This document shows positions 32,564 through 41,841 of a DNA stretch of 64,000 nt, one piece after another. Below the pieces are notes generated by a model. That model was not told the origin of the DNA, made no database searches, and saw only the letters and a list, made by a program, of their open reading frames with translations. The position numbers were made by a program, and so were the translations under genes. This stretch comes from Qipengyuania xiamenensis (GTDB lineage: Bacteria > Pseudomonadota > Alphaproteobacteria > Sphingomonadales > Sphingomonadaceae): assembly GCF_019711495.1 (NCBI RefSeq), contig NZ_JAIGNM010000001.1, positions 1,240,001 through 1,304,000 on the forward strand, in the 5' to 3' direction. How positions within the stretch are numbered: the first letter of the stretch is position 1; the number at the start of each line of letters is the position of its first letter.

Positions 32564-33697
32564 TTATGCCAGCGCGTCTTTCGCGATCGCCGTATAGATG
32601 CGGCTTAGCGTGGAAAGGTCCTCAATGGCTACAGCCTCGTCGCGCTTGTGCATGGTCGCGTTGACGAGGCCGAATTCGATCACCGGGCACACGGCGCGCA
32701 GGAAGCGGGCATCCGACGTGCCGCCGGTGGTGGACGGTTCGGGATCGACGCCCGTTTCCGCCTTCACCGCGCGCGCGATAATGTCGCTGAACTCTCCCGG
32801 TGGGGTGAGGAAGGGCTCGCCCGAGATGATCGGCTTGGCGACGCCGCCGTGCCTCTCGGCAATCGCGCCGACCTTTTCGGACAGCGAGGCACCCGAATGT
32901 TGGTCGTTGAAGCGGATCGAGATGCGCGCCTCGGCTTTCGCCGGAATGACGTTATGCGCCATGTTGCCGACTTCCAGATCGGTGATCTCGAGATTGGAGG
33001 GCTGGAACCAGTCGGTCCCCTCGTCCAGCACCAGCGCGTCGAGCTCTGCCAGCATGGCGACGAGCTTGGGGATCGGATTGTCGGCGAGGTGCGGATAGGC
33101 GACGTGGCCCTGCATCCCTTCGACCTCGAGCCAGATATTGACCGATCCGCGCCGTCCGATCTTCATCATGTCGCCCAGCCGGTTCACGCTGGTGGGTTCG
33201 CCCACGAGGCACAAGTCGGGCTGGTGGCCGTGTTCGCGCATGAAGTCGATCAACGCGCGCGTGCCGTGGAGCGCGGGGCCTTCCTCGTCACCGGTGATGA
33301 TGAAGCTGATCGTGCCAGCATCCTGCGGCACGTGCTTCACTGCCTCGACCATGCAGGCGATCGCGCCCTTCATGTCGACCGCGCCGCGTCCGTAGAGCAA
33401 TTCGCCGCGCACTTCGGGGGCGAATGCGTCGGAGGCCCAGCCGCCGCCCGGCGGGACGACGTCGAGGTGTCCTGCAAAGGCGAAGTGCTTAGAGCCTTCC
33501 GGCCCCTTGCGGATTGCGAACAGGTTCTCGACCGGCGCTTCGGGCGTGCCTTCCTCGCCATCGCCGCGAGTGAAGCGGTGAACTTCGAAGCCGAGCGGGG
33601 CGAGCAACGCCTCCATCTCGTCGAACACGCTGCCCGTTGCCGGGGTGACACTTTCGGCACCCATGAGGCGCTTGGCTAGATCAAGGACTTCGGTCAT
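32564..33697 (-). CDS. dapE: Succinyl-diaminopimelate desuccinylase
   Basis: DapE hydrolyses N-succinyl-LL-diaminopimelate in lysine and peptidoglycan precursor synthesis. The start at 33697 has GGAGG upstream; the open frame above it is unrelated. The 377-residue M20 enzyme has FAGHLDVVPPGGGW (zinc histidine), GRGAVDMKGAIACM (bridging aspartate), ITGDEEGPALHGT (catalytic glutamate) and GGTSDARFLRAVCPVIEFG near the end. Length fits the family. It is followed 25 bp later by the symporter, same strand, and is divergent from the cupin gene. Confidence 0.96.
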   Translation of the reverse strand: MTEVLDLAKRLMGAESVTPATGSVFDEMEALLAPLGFEVHRFTRGDGEEGTPEAPVENLFAIRKGPEGSKHFAFAGHLDVVPPGGGWASDAFAPEVRGELLYGRGAVDMKGAIACMVEAVKHVPQDAGTISFIITGDEEGPALHGTRALIDFMREHGHQPDLCLVGEPTSVNRLGDMMKIGRRGSVNIWLEVEGMQGHVAYPHLADNPIPKLVAMLAELDALVLDEGTDWFQPSNLEITDLEVGNMAHNVIPAKAEARISIRFNDQHSGASLSEKVGAIAERHGGVAKPIISGEPFLTPPGEFSDIIARAVKAETGVDPEPSTTGGTSDARFLRAVCPVIEFGLVNATMHKRDEAVAIEDLSTLSRIYTAIAKDALA

Positions 33698-33726
33698 GTT
33701 GCCTCCGCTAGCAGGAGTACGCGCAG

Positions 33727-34194
33727 ATGCCCAAGCTCGATCTCGATGCCATCCCCCAGACCAATGCGACCGGATATCCGCGACCTTATGACGAGGACGT
33801 GACGGGCCGCAATTATCGCCGCCTCGCGCCGGTTGGCGGGCTGACCAAGCTGGGGGCAAGCCATGTCGTGCTCGACCCCGGTGCCTATTCCTCGCAGCGA
33901 CACTGGCACGAGGGGCAGGACGAGCTTGTGATCATGCTCCAGGGCGAGGCGATCCTGATCGAGGACGATGGCGAAATCCCGGTCGGGCCGGGCGATATCC
34001 TCGCTTGGCCCGCAGGCGAGAAGAACGGTCACCGCCTCCACAACCGTGGCGATATCCCTTGCGTATTCATCGCCATCAGTGGCGGAGACCGCGACACGGA
34101 CCGGGGGGAATACCCCGATATCGACATGGTCTTCACGCCCGAAGGCTATTTCAGGAAGGACGGAACGCCCTACCCGACCAAGCGCGTTCCCTAG
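33727..34194 (+). CDS. Cupin domain protein
   Basis: The 155-residue protein has a single conserved cupin barrel. Motif 1 is SSQRHWHEGQDELVIMLQGE, with HWHEGQDE giving the metal-ligand histidines and glutamate. Motif 2 is PGDILAWPAGEKNGHRLHNRG, with a further histidine. The start YPRPYDEDVTGRNYRRL is seen in the AraC-free cupins of Proteobacteria. It probably binds a divalent metal; it may be a small enzyme or sugar isomerase. It is convergent, with a 4-bp overlap, with the nuclease gene. Confidence 0.87.
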   Translation: MPKLDLDAIPQTNATGYPRPYDEDVTGRNYRRLAPVGGLTKLGASHVVLDPGAYSSQRHWHEGQDELVIMLQGEAILIEDDGEIPVGPGDILAWPAGEKNGHRLHNRGDIPCVFIAISGGDRDTDRGEYPDIDMVFTPEGYFRKDGTPYPTKRVP

Positions 34195-35084
34195 TTGCTC
34201 TCCGGTTCGGGCAGAGGTCCGGGCGCGAAGGCCTGTTCGAGATATTCCGCCATACGGATACCCGCCTGCGCGACCCGTTGGCGCGAGATGGGAATCGCAC
34301 GCTCGATGTCTTCCTGCGTCAGCGCGGTTTCGTCGGGCAGGTCCTCGCCCTCGCACGCCGGCCGGTCGAAGGCGTTCGGATAAACGAAATCGCGGCTCGT
34401 CTGCCAGCTTTCGCGGCCCCATTCGTCGGGATTGCCGCCACCCAGTTCCGCACGCTCATCGGCGGAATAGCGGCGCACCATCGGCACGGGCGATGAGGTG
34501 ATCGCACGCTCTGCCAGCGGCCCGTCCCAGATCCAGTGCAGGTTGAGACCGGGCGCAATGCCATAGGCGGTGTCGATGTCGTTGCCGCCGCGATCCTCGT
34601 GGTCGCCCGAATGAAGCGGCATGTGAACATCGCCGATGAAGTGGACCATGAAAGCGAGCGCTTCGAGCCGGATATGCGCAGGCAGGCTTTCGTCGGCCAG
34701 CAGGCGCTGGCTCCGCTCGATCTGCGCGGTCACGCAATTGCCGCCCGAGCAGTTGCGGCGCGGGTTATAGGCCTCGCACACGGGCGCGGTGCGGTAATGC
34801 CAGGCGGCAGTATAGCCCCAGCGCCAGCGGGTCCGGCGCACGCAATCGGGCCAGACGCTCGCATCCTCGAGACTGGCGAGATCGCATTCCGGCGTGCCGA
34901 GTTCGGGCGCCGCACGCAGCAGCCGCTCGATCTTGGCGCGGGTTTCCGGCGTCACGTTCTCCAGCGCAATTTCCGCCGTCGTCCGGTGCGCGAAGAAGCC
35001 CCAGGCCTGCGCCTGTGCCGGAAGCAGCGCGAGCAGCGCCGCACATGCGATCAGGAAACGGTTTCGTATTGCTCGATGACCCAT
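34191..35084 (-). CDS. S1/P1 nuclease family protein, exported
   Basis: The start at 35084 gives a 297-residue protein with a signal peptide ending AQA. The mature protein then begins WGFFAHRTTAEIALENV, whose N-terminal tryptophan is a zinc ligand in S1/P1 nucleases. Further zinc ligands are in LEDASVWPDCV, VHFIGDVHMPLHSGDHEDRGGND (in parts VHFIGDVHMPLH and GDHEDRGGND) and LHWIWDG. It is a trinuclear-zinc, single-strand-preferring nuclease or phosphodiesterase in the periplasm. Its start overlaps the end of the GST gene by 34 bp; AAGA is a poor ribosome binding site, so translation may depend on the upstream gene. Confidence 0.9.
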   Translation of the reverse strand: MGHRAIRNRFLIACAALLALLPAQAQAWGFFAHRTTAEIALENVTPETRAKIERLLRAAPELGTPECDLASLEDASVWPDCVRRTRWRWGYTAAWHYRTAPVCEAYNPRRNCSGGNCVTAQIERSQRLLADESLPAHIRLEALAFMVHFIGDVHMPLHSGDHEDRGGNDIDTAYGIAPGLNLHWIWDGPLAERAITSSPVPMVRRYSADERAELGGGNPDEWGRESWQTSRDFVYPNAFDRPACEGEDLPDETALTQEDIERAIPISRQRVAQAGIRMAEYLEQAFAPGPLPEPESN

Positions 35085-35710
35085 TCTTCGTTTTCCGATG
35101 CTTCGATCCACGCCTTCATCCAGTCGTGCTCCCACACCGCCTGCATATAGGCGGCGGCGAAGCCCGGGACGGGGATCTGGTAACTGATGAACCGCGACAC
35201 GACGGGGGCGAAGAAGATGTCCGCCGCCCCGAAGGTGCCGAAGAGATAGGGCCCGCCGCTGCCGAAGCGGCTACGCGCTTCCGCCCACAGGCCGAGGATG
35301 CGCAGGATATCGGCCTTGCAGGCCTCGCTCGGCTCGAAGCCGTCGAAGCGCTTGCGCACATTCATCGGGCATTCGCTGCGCAGAGCGGCATAGGAGCTGT
35401 GCATTTCGGCAACCATGGATCGCGCCATGCCGCGCGCCGCATCCTCTTTCGGCCAGAAGCGGTCGCGCCCGACCTTGTCGGCGAGGTATTCGAGCATGGC
35501 GAGGCTATCCCACACCACGATCTCGTCGTCCCACAGGAGCGGGACCTTGCCGTGGCTGGGCTGGATGTCGTCGCCCTTCTTGTTGGCTTCCCAGTTTTCG
35601 CCGAACAGCGGCACGACGATTTCCTCGAACGAGAGGCCCGACTGCTTGGCCGCGAGCCAGCCGCGCAGCGACCAGCTCGAATAGTTCTTGTTGCCGATGA
35701 TGATCTTCAT
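35051..35710 (-). CDS. Glutathione S-transferase family protein
   Basis: The 219-residue protein starts MKIIIGNKNYSSWSLRGWLA, a thioredoxin-fold N-terminal domain with a serine (SSWSLR) as the probable glutathione-contacting residue. The domain continues to HGKVPLLWDDEIVVWDSLAM. The alpha-helical C-terminal domain follows, containing PYLFGTFGAADIFFAPVVSRF. The substrate is unknown. It is divergent from the VOC gene (101 bp) and co-directional with the S1/P1 nuclease, whose start lies inside its end. Confidence 0.9.
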   Translation of the reverse strand: MKIIIGNKNYSSWSLRGWLAAKQSGLSFEEIVVPLFGENWEANKKGDDIQPSHGKVPLLWDDEIVVWDSLAMLEYLADKVGRDRFWPKEDAARGMARSMVAEMHSSYAALRSECPMNVRKRFDGFEPSEACKADILRILGLWAEARSRFGSGGPYLFGTFGAADIFFAPVVSRFISYQIPVPGFAAAYMQAVWEHDWMKAWIEASENEEWVIEQYETVS

Positions 35711-35811
35711 GAACCCACCTTTCGGATGCGCGGGTTAGAGGTTCAGGATTACACTGTCGAGGCTGAACAACACGACTTTCCGTGAGTGGCCGATGGAGCT
35801 AGTCAGGCGCC

Positions 35812-36228
35812 ATGACCCTGCGCCCCTTCCACCTCGCCTTTCCCGTCCGCGATCTTGCAGAAGCCCGCGCGTTCTACGGCGGCTTGATGGGCTGCGCGGA
35901 AGGGCGGTCCTCGGACGAATGGATCGACTTCGATTTCTACGGTCACCAGATCGTCGCGCATACCGGCGGCGAGAGCGGCGACCGCGCGAGCAACCCGGTC
36001 GACGGGCACGATGTCCCGGTCCCGCATTTCGGCGTGGTCCTGACGATGGAGGACTGGCAGGCGCTGGCCGACCGGCTGACCGCTGCGGGGGTGGAGTTCG
36101 CGATCGAACCCACGATCCGCTTCAAGGGCCAGCCGGGCGAACAGGCGACGATGTTCTTCCGCGACCCGAGCGGCAATGCGCTGGAGATGAAGGCCTTCGC
36201 CGACGACGCGATGCTGTTCGCAACTTAG
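35812..36228 (+). CDS. VOC family protein (glyoxalase/bleomycin-resistance/dioxygenase fold)
   Basis: The 138-residue protein has the paired beta-alpha-beta-beta-beta modules of the vicinal oxygen chelate fold. [20 protein letters not shown] opens the first module, and [15 protein letters not shown] with [16 protein letters not shown] close the second. Histidine in FHLAF, histidine in PHFGV and glutamate in LEMKAF fit metal ligands. Substrate unknown. The AraC-type gene follows 41 bp later. Confidence 0.9.
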   Translation: MTLRPFHLAFPVRDLAEARAFYGGLMGCAEGRSSDEWIDFDFYGHQIVAHTGGESGDRASNPVDGHDVPVPHFGVVLTMEDWQALADRLTAAGVEFAIEPTIRFKGQPGEQATMFFRDPSGNALEMKAFADDAMLFAT

Positions 36229-36269
36229 GCCGATACCAAAGGGCGCCGCTGCCCGCACCAAGGCATAAA

Positions 36270-37298
36270 TTGCCCATCCGGCTGCAAGAGAGTAAAGACG
36301 TCTGCGAGTGGTCGCGTGCGCAGGGGCAAAACGCGATTCACAACGAGCAAACAACTCTCGAACCCAAGACCGGAGCCACCGAAGACGGCGTTCCGCTCGC
36401 CTTCAACCGGCCGGCGGTCGAGCGTCTCGAACCGTGGGTCGGCAGGGCGATCGTCGCGGTCGCGGAAGGCCCTCGCGACACCACCCTGCATGGCCTGCTG
36501 TGCAATGACGCTTCCTACCTGCGAAGCGCGGTCGACGTGGACTGGAGCGTCGAAACGGCTGACGGACTGCTCGCCATACGCGACGCGACCTTCCTGTGCG
36601 GCCAGCACTCGCGGGCAATGCCGCTAAGCTATTGCGGCGGTATCAAGGTCGCCGGCCTCATGCTTCGCCCGGGCGCCTTGCACACGCTCTTCGGCTTGGA
36701 GGAAGCAGCCATGGTCGACCGGATCCAGACGATCTCGTCGACCGGCATCCGCGACGAGGAAGTTACCGGCCTGTATTCGCCGGATATCACCCCGCAACAA
36801 TGGCTCGAACGGCTCGAGGACTGGCTTGCCACCCGTATCGCGGTAATCGACCCGCCTCCGCCAGACCCCTTGTCGCAGGCCTTCGAATTGCAGGCATTCG
36901 AAGACCCGAATGAAAGCATCCATGACTTCGCCGAGGCACATAACGTTTCGGTCCGGACGCTCGAACGCGCGGTCAAACGGGATTTCGGTCTGAACCCCAA
37001 GCAGGTCATGCGCCGCGCACGCATTCTCGACCTGGCCGCCCGGCTGTGCGGCGTCGCCGACAAGGAGGAAGAGGACATCCTGCTGCGCTTTTTCGACGAG
37101 GCGCACCGGATCAGGGAGTTCAAGGCCTTCTTCGGAATGACGCCGGGCATCTTCAAGCGAAATCGCTCGGGGCTGCTGACACTCAGCCTCGAAATCCGGC
37201 AGGCGCGCCGGCTGGAACTGCTGGAAAAGATCAAGCCGGGTGCCGTTCGCCCGTGGATGCGGCGCGCCTTCCAACCGGCGCCCGACGCAGAAGAGTAG
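36270..37298 (+). CDS. AraC-type helix-turn-helix protein with DUF6597-like N-terminal domain
   Basis: I place the start at TTG 36270: the frame is open above it, but here AAGG lies 6 bases upstream and the conserved part follows. This yields about 342 residues. An N-terminal sensing region (about residues 40-180) contains SYCGGIKVAGLMLRPGALHTLFG and PLSQAFELQAFEDP. The C-terminal DNA-binding region contains HNVSVRTLERAVKRDFGLNPK and FFDEAHRIREFKAFFGMTPG, the two helix-turn-helix parts of AraC. Effector and targets unknown. Confidence 0.8.
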   Translation: MPIRLQESKDVCEWSRAQGQNAIHNEQTTLEPKTGATEDGVPLAFNRPAVERLEPWVGRAIVAVAEGPRDTTLHGLLCNDASYLRSAVDVDWSVETADGLLAIRDATFLCGQHSRAMPLSYCGGIKVAGLMLRPGALHTLFGLEEAAMVDRIQTISSTGIRDEEVTGLYSPDITPQQWLERLEDWLATRIAVIDPPPPDPLSQAFELQAFEDPNESIHDFAEAHNVSVRTLERAVKRDFGLNPKQVMRRARILDLAARLCGVADKEEEDILLRFFDEAHRIREFKAFFGMTPGIFKRNRSGLLTLSLEIRQARRLELLEKIKPGAVRPWMRRAFQPAPDAEE

Positions 37299-37319
37299 CG
37301 CGCCTCTACCGCCCGAAGG

Positions 37320-38252
37320 TCAGCGCCAGTCGGGCCCGAATATCTCGAAGCCGCGCGTTTCGAGCTGGTCGAGGACACCGCCCTCTTCTGCCAGCACGCG
37401 GAGCGGCACGACCGCGAGGGTCACGCCCGTATCGGCAGCCGCATCCGCGATCATCCCGGTCCACTGGTCGCGGATTTCCTCGCCGAGATCGTCATCGGTC
37501 CACGGCCAGCACGTGCCGAGCGCGATTTCCAGCGGGTTCGCCATTACGCCTGCAACGTCGAACTTGCGCCATGCATTGCCACGCGCCTCGATGACTTCCG
37601 GCCCCGCTTCGACCGCGTTCATCGCCGCCATCAGGCACGGGATGTGGCTCGCCGGTTCAGCCTCGGCCAGATCGTCGAGCAGGTCCTCGCCGCGAAACCG
37701 CTCGGGCCGCGTGATCGGAACATCGGCCCGCTTCGCCGCCTTGCGCACGATTTCGGTCGCGTCCTTGGTGGTATCGTCATCGAAATCGAGACGCCTCGCG
37801 AGCAGGTCGAAGGAAGTCATGAGGAAGCTGCGCCGGTCGTAGTCGATGTCGTACTCGGCTTGGAGCGCCGCCAGCCTCTCACGCTGGTCGGCAGAAAGGT
37901 AATCGCCGGCAGTCGTGCGATCGGGCAGCTTGGTGATCTTGCCGCCACTGAAGATCATCCGGAAGACATCGCCGGGCGAGAACTTCGGTGCCGCGCGCAG
38001 GATGACCCGGCTGGATTCGGCAGTGGCTTCTTCCAGCCGCTCGGGTTGCCATGGCGTGGCCTTGGGGACAGCAGCGATCTCGCCGACGAGGATGATCGTG
38101 CCGGTCGGCGTGTCGATGGTCCACATCGGCGCGCCCGAACGCTGCGCGGTAACGACGATCTCGTTCTGCGGAGAAGGGACCTGCGAAGCGGCAGGGACCG
38201 CGAAGAGCGAGACGGCAGCAAGACCTGCAACGGCGAATGACTTGGAGATCAT
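37320..38252 (-). CDS. TraB/GumN family protein, exported
   Basis: The 310-residue protein has a signal peptide (MISKSFAVAGLAAVSLFAVP) and the TraB/GumN core: WTIDTPTGTIILVGEIAAVP, then DYLSADQRERLAAL, DLLARRLDF, CLMAAMNAVEAG and the C-terminal VVPLRVLAEEGGVLDQLETRGFEI. The first motif usually reads GxxH with a metal-binding histidine (for example GTIH); here it reads GEIAAV, so the histidine is missing and a protease-type activity is doubtful. Function unknown. It lies between the AraC-type gene and engB, on the minus strand. Confidence 0.85.
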   Translation of the reverse strand: MISKSFAVAGLAAVSLFAVPAASQVPSPQNEIVVTAQRSGAPMWTIDTPTGTIILVGEIAAVPKATPWQPERLEEATAESSRVILRAAPKFSPGDVFRMIFSGGKITKLPDRTTAGDYLSADQRERLAALQAEYDIDYDRRSFLMTSFDLLARRLDFDDDTTKDATEIVRKAAKRADVPITRPERFRGEDLLDDLAEAEPASHIPCLMAAMNAVEAGPEVIEARGNAWRKFDVAGVMANPLEIALGTCWPWTDDDLGEEIRDQWTGMIADAAADTGVTLAVVPLRVLAEEGGVLDQLETRGFEIFGPDWR

Positions 38253-38324
38253 GCGCGCCGGCCTAGCGAGCGGCGGATAGACGGTTTGTGAATGGAAACA
38301 GGCTGGTGGCGATCCGGACCCGGA

Positions 38325-38978
38325 TCAGACGCCCGCATCCTGCAGCAGCGCGGCGCGCAGTTCGCCGATCCCCATGCCTTTCTCACTCGAGGTCACGTGG
38401 ATGTGCGGAAAGGCAGCGACGTGCTTCTTCGCTTCGGCCTCGACTGCAGCGACGGTCTTTTCCAGCTCGCTCGCCTTGATCTTGTCGGCCTTGGTCATGA
38501 CGATGCGGTAGCCGACGGCGGCCTCGTCGAGCATCTTCATCATCTCGCGGTCCACATCCTTCAGCCCGTGGCGGCTGTCGACCAGCACGAGGTTGCGCAC
38601 CAGCACCTGACGTCCGCGCAGGTAGGTGCGCACGAGGTTCTTCCATTTCTCGACAACCTTCACCGGCGCCTTGGCGAAGCCGTAGCCGGGCATGTCGACG
38701 AGGCGGAAAAGCGTGGGTTCGCCGACCTCGAAGAAGTTGAGTTCCTGCGTGCGGCCAGGCGTCACCGAAGCACGCGCGATCTTCTTGCGGCCGACAAGTG
38801 CGTTGAGGAGCGAGCTCTTGCCCACGTTCGAACGGCCCGCGAAAGCGATCTCGGGCACGGTGGGGTCGGGCAGGAACTTGAGCTGCGGGGCCGAGAGGAG
38901 GAACTCCACCCGCCCCGAAAACAGCTTGTTCGCGCGCCGCTCCAGCTGGGCCAGTTCGGCGGCTTCTTCTTCGGTCAC
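38325..38978 (-). CDS. engB: YihA/EngB family ribosome biogenesis GTPase
   Basis: The 217-residue GTPase has the G1 motif AFAGRSNVGKSSLLNALVG, RASVTPGRTQELNFF (switch), VDMPGYGFAKAP (G3), VMTKADKIKASEL (G4) and HVTSSEKGMGIGEL (G5). It acts in late assembly of the large ribosomal subunit. The start is a GTG at 38978 with AGGACGAG upstream in the tail of yidC. It is the last of the rpmH-rnpA-yidD-yidC-engB run, 10 bp after yidC. Confidence 0.97.
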   Translation of the reverse strand: MTEEEAAELAQLERRANKLFSGRVEFLLSAPQLKFLPDPTVPEIAFAGRSNVGKSSLLNALVGRKKIARASVTPGRTQELNFFEVGEPTLFRLVDMPGYGFAKAPVKVVEKWKNLVRTYLRGRQVLVRNLVLVDSRHGLKDVDREMMKMLDEAAVGYRIVMTKADKIKASELEKTVAAVEAEAKKHVAAFPHIHVTSSEKGMGIGELRAALLQDAGV

Positions 38979-38988
38979 TGGTCTCGTC

Positions 38989-40749
38989 CTATTTCTCGGC
39001 CTTGGCTGCCGCAGCGGCCTTCTCGGCCTTCTCCTTCTCGGCCGCCGCCTTCAACTGCGGATGCTTCGAATAGAGATATTTCTGCTGCGCGAGCGTGAGG
39101 ATGTTCGAGGTTACCCAGTACAGCAGCAGACCTGCTGCGAACGGGGCCATGATGAACATCAGCACCCAGGGCATGATCGCGAAGACCTGCTGCTGCACCG
39201 GGTCCATCGCGGACGGGTTCAGCTTGAAGGTCAGCCACATCGTCACACCCAGCAGCACCGCGAGCACGCCGATGGCGAGGAAGCTCGGCGGGGTGAACGG
39301 CAGCAGGCCGAACAGGTTGAGGATGGTCGCCGGATCGGGGGCGGAAAGGTCGCTGATCCAGAGGAAGTTCTGGTGGCGCATCTCGATCGCGAGGTAGAGT
39401 ACCTTGTAGAGCGCGAAGAAGATCGGGATCTGCAGGATCAGCGGCAGGCAGCCCGCCAGCGGATTGACCTGCTCTTCCTTGAAGAGCTTCTGCATTTCCT
39501 GCTGCTGCTTGACGCGGTCGTCCTTGTACTTCTCCTGCAGTGCTTTCATCTTCGGCTGGATCGCCTTCATCCCCGCCATCGAAGCAAACTGCTTCTGCGC
39601 GATGGGGAACATCAGGCCGCGCACGATGATCGTCAGGATGATGATCGCGACACCGAAATTGCCGACCAGTTCGAAAATGTTCTTGAGCAGCCACAGCAGC
39701 GGCTTTTCGAACCAGCGGAACCAGCCCCAGTCGATCGCGAGACCGAACTGCGGAATGCCCGCATCCTGGTAGGCATCGAGGATTTCGCTGTCCTTGGCAC
39801 CTGCATAGAGGCGCGAGGTGGTGGTGACCTTGCGACCGTTGGGAATGGTGATCGGGTCGTAGATCATGTCGGCGCGGAAAAGGTTACCGCCGAGCGAACG
39901 GAAGGTCGCATCGGGCGCAGCACCCTCCTGCGGGACCATGGCTGCAAGCCAGTAGATATCGGTGAAGCCGACCCAGTCGGTCTTGCCCGCAAGCGAGACG
40001 GTCTTCTCGTCTTCCACGTCGTCATAGTCGTAATCGTAGTCGACGCTCTGGTCGAAGCTGCCGATGGGGCCCGAGTGCGCGATGAAAAAGTCGGCGCTGG
40101 CGGTGTCGCTGGTGCGGCTTACGAGGCCGTAGGGCTGCACGACCACGGGGACGCCGCTGGTGTTGCTGACCGCCTGGTCGACGGTGAGCATGTAGTTTTC
40201 ATCGATCGACCAGGTCTGTTCGAGCGTGAGGCCATCGCCTGCGACATGCGTCAGCGTAACCGGGTTGTCCTGCGAGAGCACACCGCCCGAGCTTTCCCAG
40301 ACCGTGTCGTCCGAAAGCTTCTCGCCATTAACGAGAAAGCCGAACTGCGAAACCTGCTGCGCGGGCGTTCCGCGCGGCGAGAAGATGCGAACCGGCTCAT
40401 CGTCCGAATCATCGGCGGTTGCCGCGTAATCCTTGAGCACGACATCGTCGAGGAACGCGCCCTGCAGGTTGATCGAACCGGCGACCTTGGGCGAATCGAT
40501 CGCAACGCGGTCGGGCGAGGCGAGCGACGTTTCGAGATCGGCCGCTTCCTGCGCGATGGCGTTGGCGTCCTGCAAACCGCCGGTGCGCGAATGCGCGACT
40601 TCGGCCTGTTCGGCAGGCGTGTCGACCTTCTCGGCAGTGACGGGGACTTCTTCCGGCTGCGGATAGAAATAGTCCATCGCCCACTGCCAGCCGATCAGGA
40701 CGGCCAGCGACAGGGTGAGGACGAGCACGAAATTGCGTGAATTTTCCAA
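38989..40749 (-). CDS. yidC: Membrane protein insertase YidC
   Basis: YidC inserts and folds inner-membrane proteins, alone or with SecYEG. The 586-residue form has a membrane segment at its start (NFVLVLTLSLAVLIGWQWAM), a large periplasmic beta domain, and then the five-helix core with FASMAGMKAIQPKMKALQEKY, LPLILQIPIFFALYKVLYLAI and PWVLMFIMAPFAAGLLLYWV. The start codon is TTG (40749); GGGATC lies before it and no in-frame ATG exists upstream of the membrane segment. The C-terminal tail is Lys/Ala rich. The gene follows yidD by 69 bp. Confidence 0.97.
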   Translation of the reverse strand: MENSRNFVLVLTLSLAVLIGWQWAMDYFYPQPEEVPVTAEKVDTPAEQAEVAHSRTGGLQDANAIAQEAADLETSLASPDRVAIDSPKVAGSINLQGAFLDDVVLKDYAATADDSDDEPVRIFSPRGTPAQQVSQFGFLVNGEKLSDDTVWESSGGVLSQDNPVTLTHVAGDGLTLEQTWSIDENYMLTVDQAVSNTSGVPVVVQPYGLVSRTSDTASADFFIAHSGPIGSFDQSVDYDYDYDDVEDEKTVSLAGKTDWVGFTDIYWLAAMVPQEGAAPDATFRSLGGNLFRADMIYDPITIPNGRKVTTTSRLYAGAKDSEILDAYQDAGIPQFGLAIDWGWFRWFEKPLLWLLKNIFELVGNFGVAIIILTIIVRGLMFPIAQKQFASMAGMKAIQPKMKALQEKYKDDRVKQQQEMQKLFKEEQVNPLAGCLPLILQIPIFFALYKVLYLAIEMRHQNFLWISDLSAPDPATILNLFGLLPFTPPSFLAIGVLAVLLGVTMWLTFKLNPSAMDPVQQQVFAIMPWVLMFIMAPFAAGLLLYWVTSNILTLAQQKYLYSKHPQLKAAAEKEKAEKAAAAAKAEK

Positions 40750-40818
40750 GGTCGATCCCGTTGAAAGCTGTATTCGTTAGGTGGGAAGGGTGTGTTGCTA
40801 CGTCAAGACAGCGATGCT

Positions 40819-41028
40819 TCAGGGCACCGGATCATGGCCGCAGCCCCCCCATGGTTGGCAGCGCAATAGCCGCTTGAAGGCCAACCATCCACCCTTGATT
40901 GCCCCGTATTTCTGAAGGGCCTCGATGGCGTACTGGCTGCACGACGGGGTGTAGCGACAGGTCGGCGGCAATATGCGGCTCGGGCCGAGCTGCCACAGGC
41001 GCGCGATCCAGATGAGCGGATACTTCAT
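40819..41028 (-). CDS. yidD: Membrane protein insertion efficiency factor YidD
   Basis: The 69-residue protein has the family pattern of cysteines and basic residues: [38 protein letters not shown] and [12 protein letters not shown]. It is peripheral to the inner membrane and helps YidC-dependent insertion. It starts inside the end of rnpA (4-bp overlap, ATGA) and precedes yidC, the conserved order. Confidence 0.96.
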   Translation of the reverse strand: MKYPLIWIARLWQLGPSRILPPTCRYTPSCSQYAIEALQKYGAIKGGWLAFKRLLRCQPWGGCGHDPVP

Positions 41029-41420
41029 GCGCGGTGCGATCGCTTGTTATCGCGCTTGTGCCGGGGACGGCGAGGCCGGTCGCCCTCGCCCCTGGCGGCA
41101 CGAGCCAGCGCGGCATCAAGCTCCTCGGTCATCGCCGCGAAATCGCGTTCGATCCCGCCTTCGCGGCCTATGAGGATGTAGTCGTGGTCGGGCAGGCCGC
41201 CCTCGGGAAGCGCCGCCCACAGCAATTCACGGAAGCGCCGCTTCATGCGGTTTCGCACGACGGCATTGCCGATCTTCTTGGTAACCGTGATGCCGTAGCG
41301 CTTGCCGTGACCTTCGTTCGGACGCGTCAGCAGGACGAAACCCGGCTTGGCATTGCGCACACCGCGATTGGCGGCGACGAAATCGCTACGCTTGCGGATG
41401 ACGGACAGGCTCGGGTGCAT
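41025..41420 (-). CDS. rnpA: Ribonuclease P protein component
   Basis: The 131-residue basic protein binds RNase P RNA and helps cleave the 5' leader of precursor tRNA. The N-terminal part [19 protein letters not shown] and the family signature [15 protein letters not shown] (about residues 56-70) are clear. The C-terminus is rich in Arg/Asp. rpmH lies upstream, and a strong hairpin sits between the two. Confidence 0.95.
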   Translation of the reverse strand: MHPSLSVIRKRSDFVAANRGVRNAKPGFVLLTRPNEGHGKRYGITVTKKIGNAVVRNRMKRRFRELLWAALPEGGLPDHDYILIGREGGIERDFAAMTEELDAALARAARGEGDRPRRPRHKRDNKRSHRA

Positions 41421-41436
41421 GGAATGCAGATACGCA

Positions 41437-41463
41437 AAACGGGCCCCCGATGGGAGCCCGTTT
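41437..41463 (-). terminator. Terminator between rpmH and rnpA
   Basis: On the minus strand AAACGGGC and GCCCGTTT are a perfect 8-bp dyad, with further pairing inside, followed by TTGCG after a run of four T. It may end or attenuate rpmH transcription before rnpA, which gives the ribosomal protein a higher mRNA level. Confidence 0.75.
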
Positions 41464-41508
41464 GATTATCGCGATCGAAGCCGCGCCGGAGCGCGACCGA
41501 TCAGGCGA

Positions 41509-41643
41509 TTACGCGCAAAGGTTCTTGCGGCCGCGGCTGCGACGTGCACGGAGAACCTTGCGGCCACCCGGGGTGGCCTTGCGTGCGAAGAAACCGTGGC
41601 GACGGGCGCGCACGAGGTTCGAGGGCTGGAAAGTCCGCTTCAT
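41509..41643 (-). CDS. rpmH: 50S ribosomal protein L34
   Basis: The 44-residue protein starts [18 protein letters not shown] and ends in [17 protein letters not shown], the standard L34 sequence. AAGG lies before the ATG at 41643; the open frame above it is unrelated. It heads the rnpA-yidD-yidC cluster. Confidence 0.98.
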   Translation of the reverse strand: MKRTFQPSNLVRARRHGFFARKATPGGRKVLRARRSRGRKNLCA

Positions 41644-41841
41644 GGGAACACCTTCAGTTAAATTCGTTTTATGCCGGGCGAATCGCTCCGACGAAAAAAG
41701 GGCCGCCGCACGGGCGACCGCTCTCGTGGGGGCGCGCTTAAGGAAAACGGGCTGGAAGGTCAAGCCTGAAGCCTACCTTCTCGAAAGCAGCTCAACCACG
41801 ATTGTTTCTGGGAACGACTGTAGGAAACTGAACCTGAAAAC

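Noticed and set aside
35793-36269. Upstream 159 codons of the frame containing the AraC-type gene
   Set aside because: They overlap the VOC gene in another frame and are Arg/Pro-rich; the regulator most likely starts near 36270.
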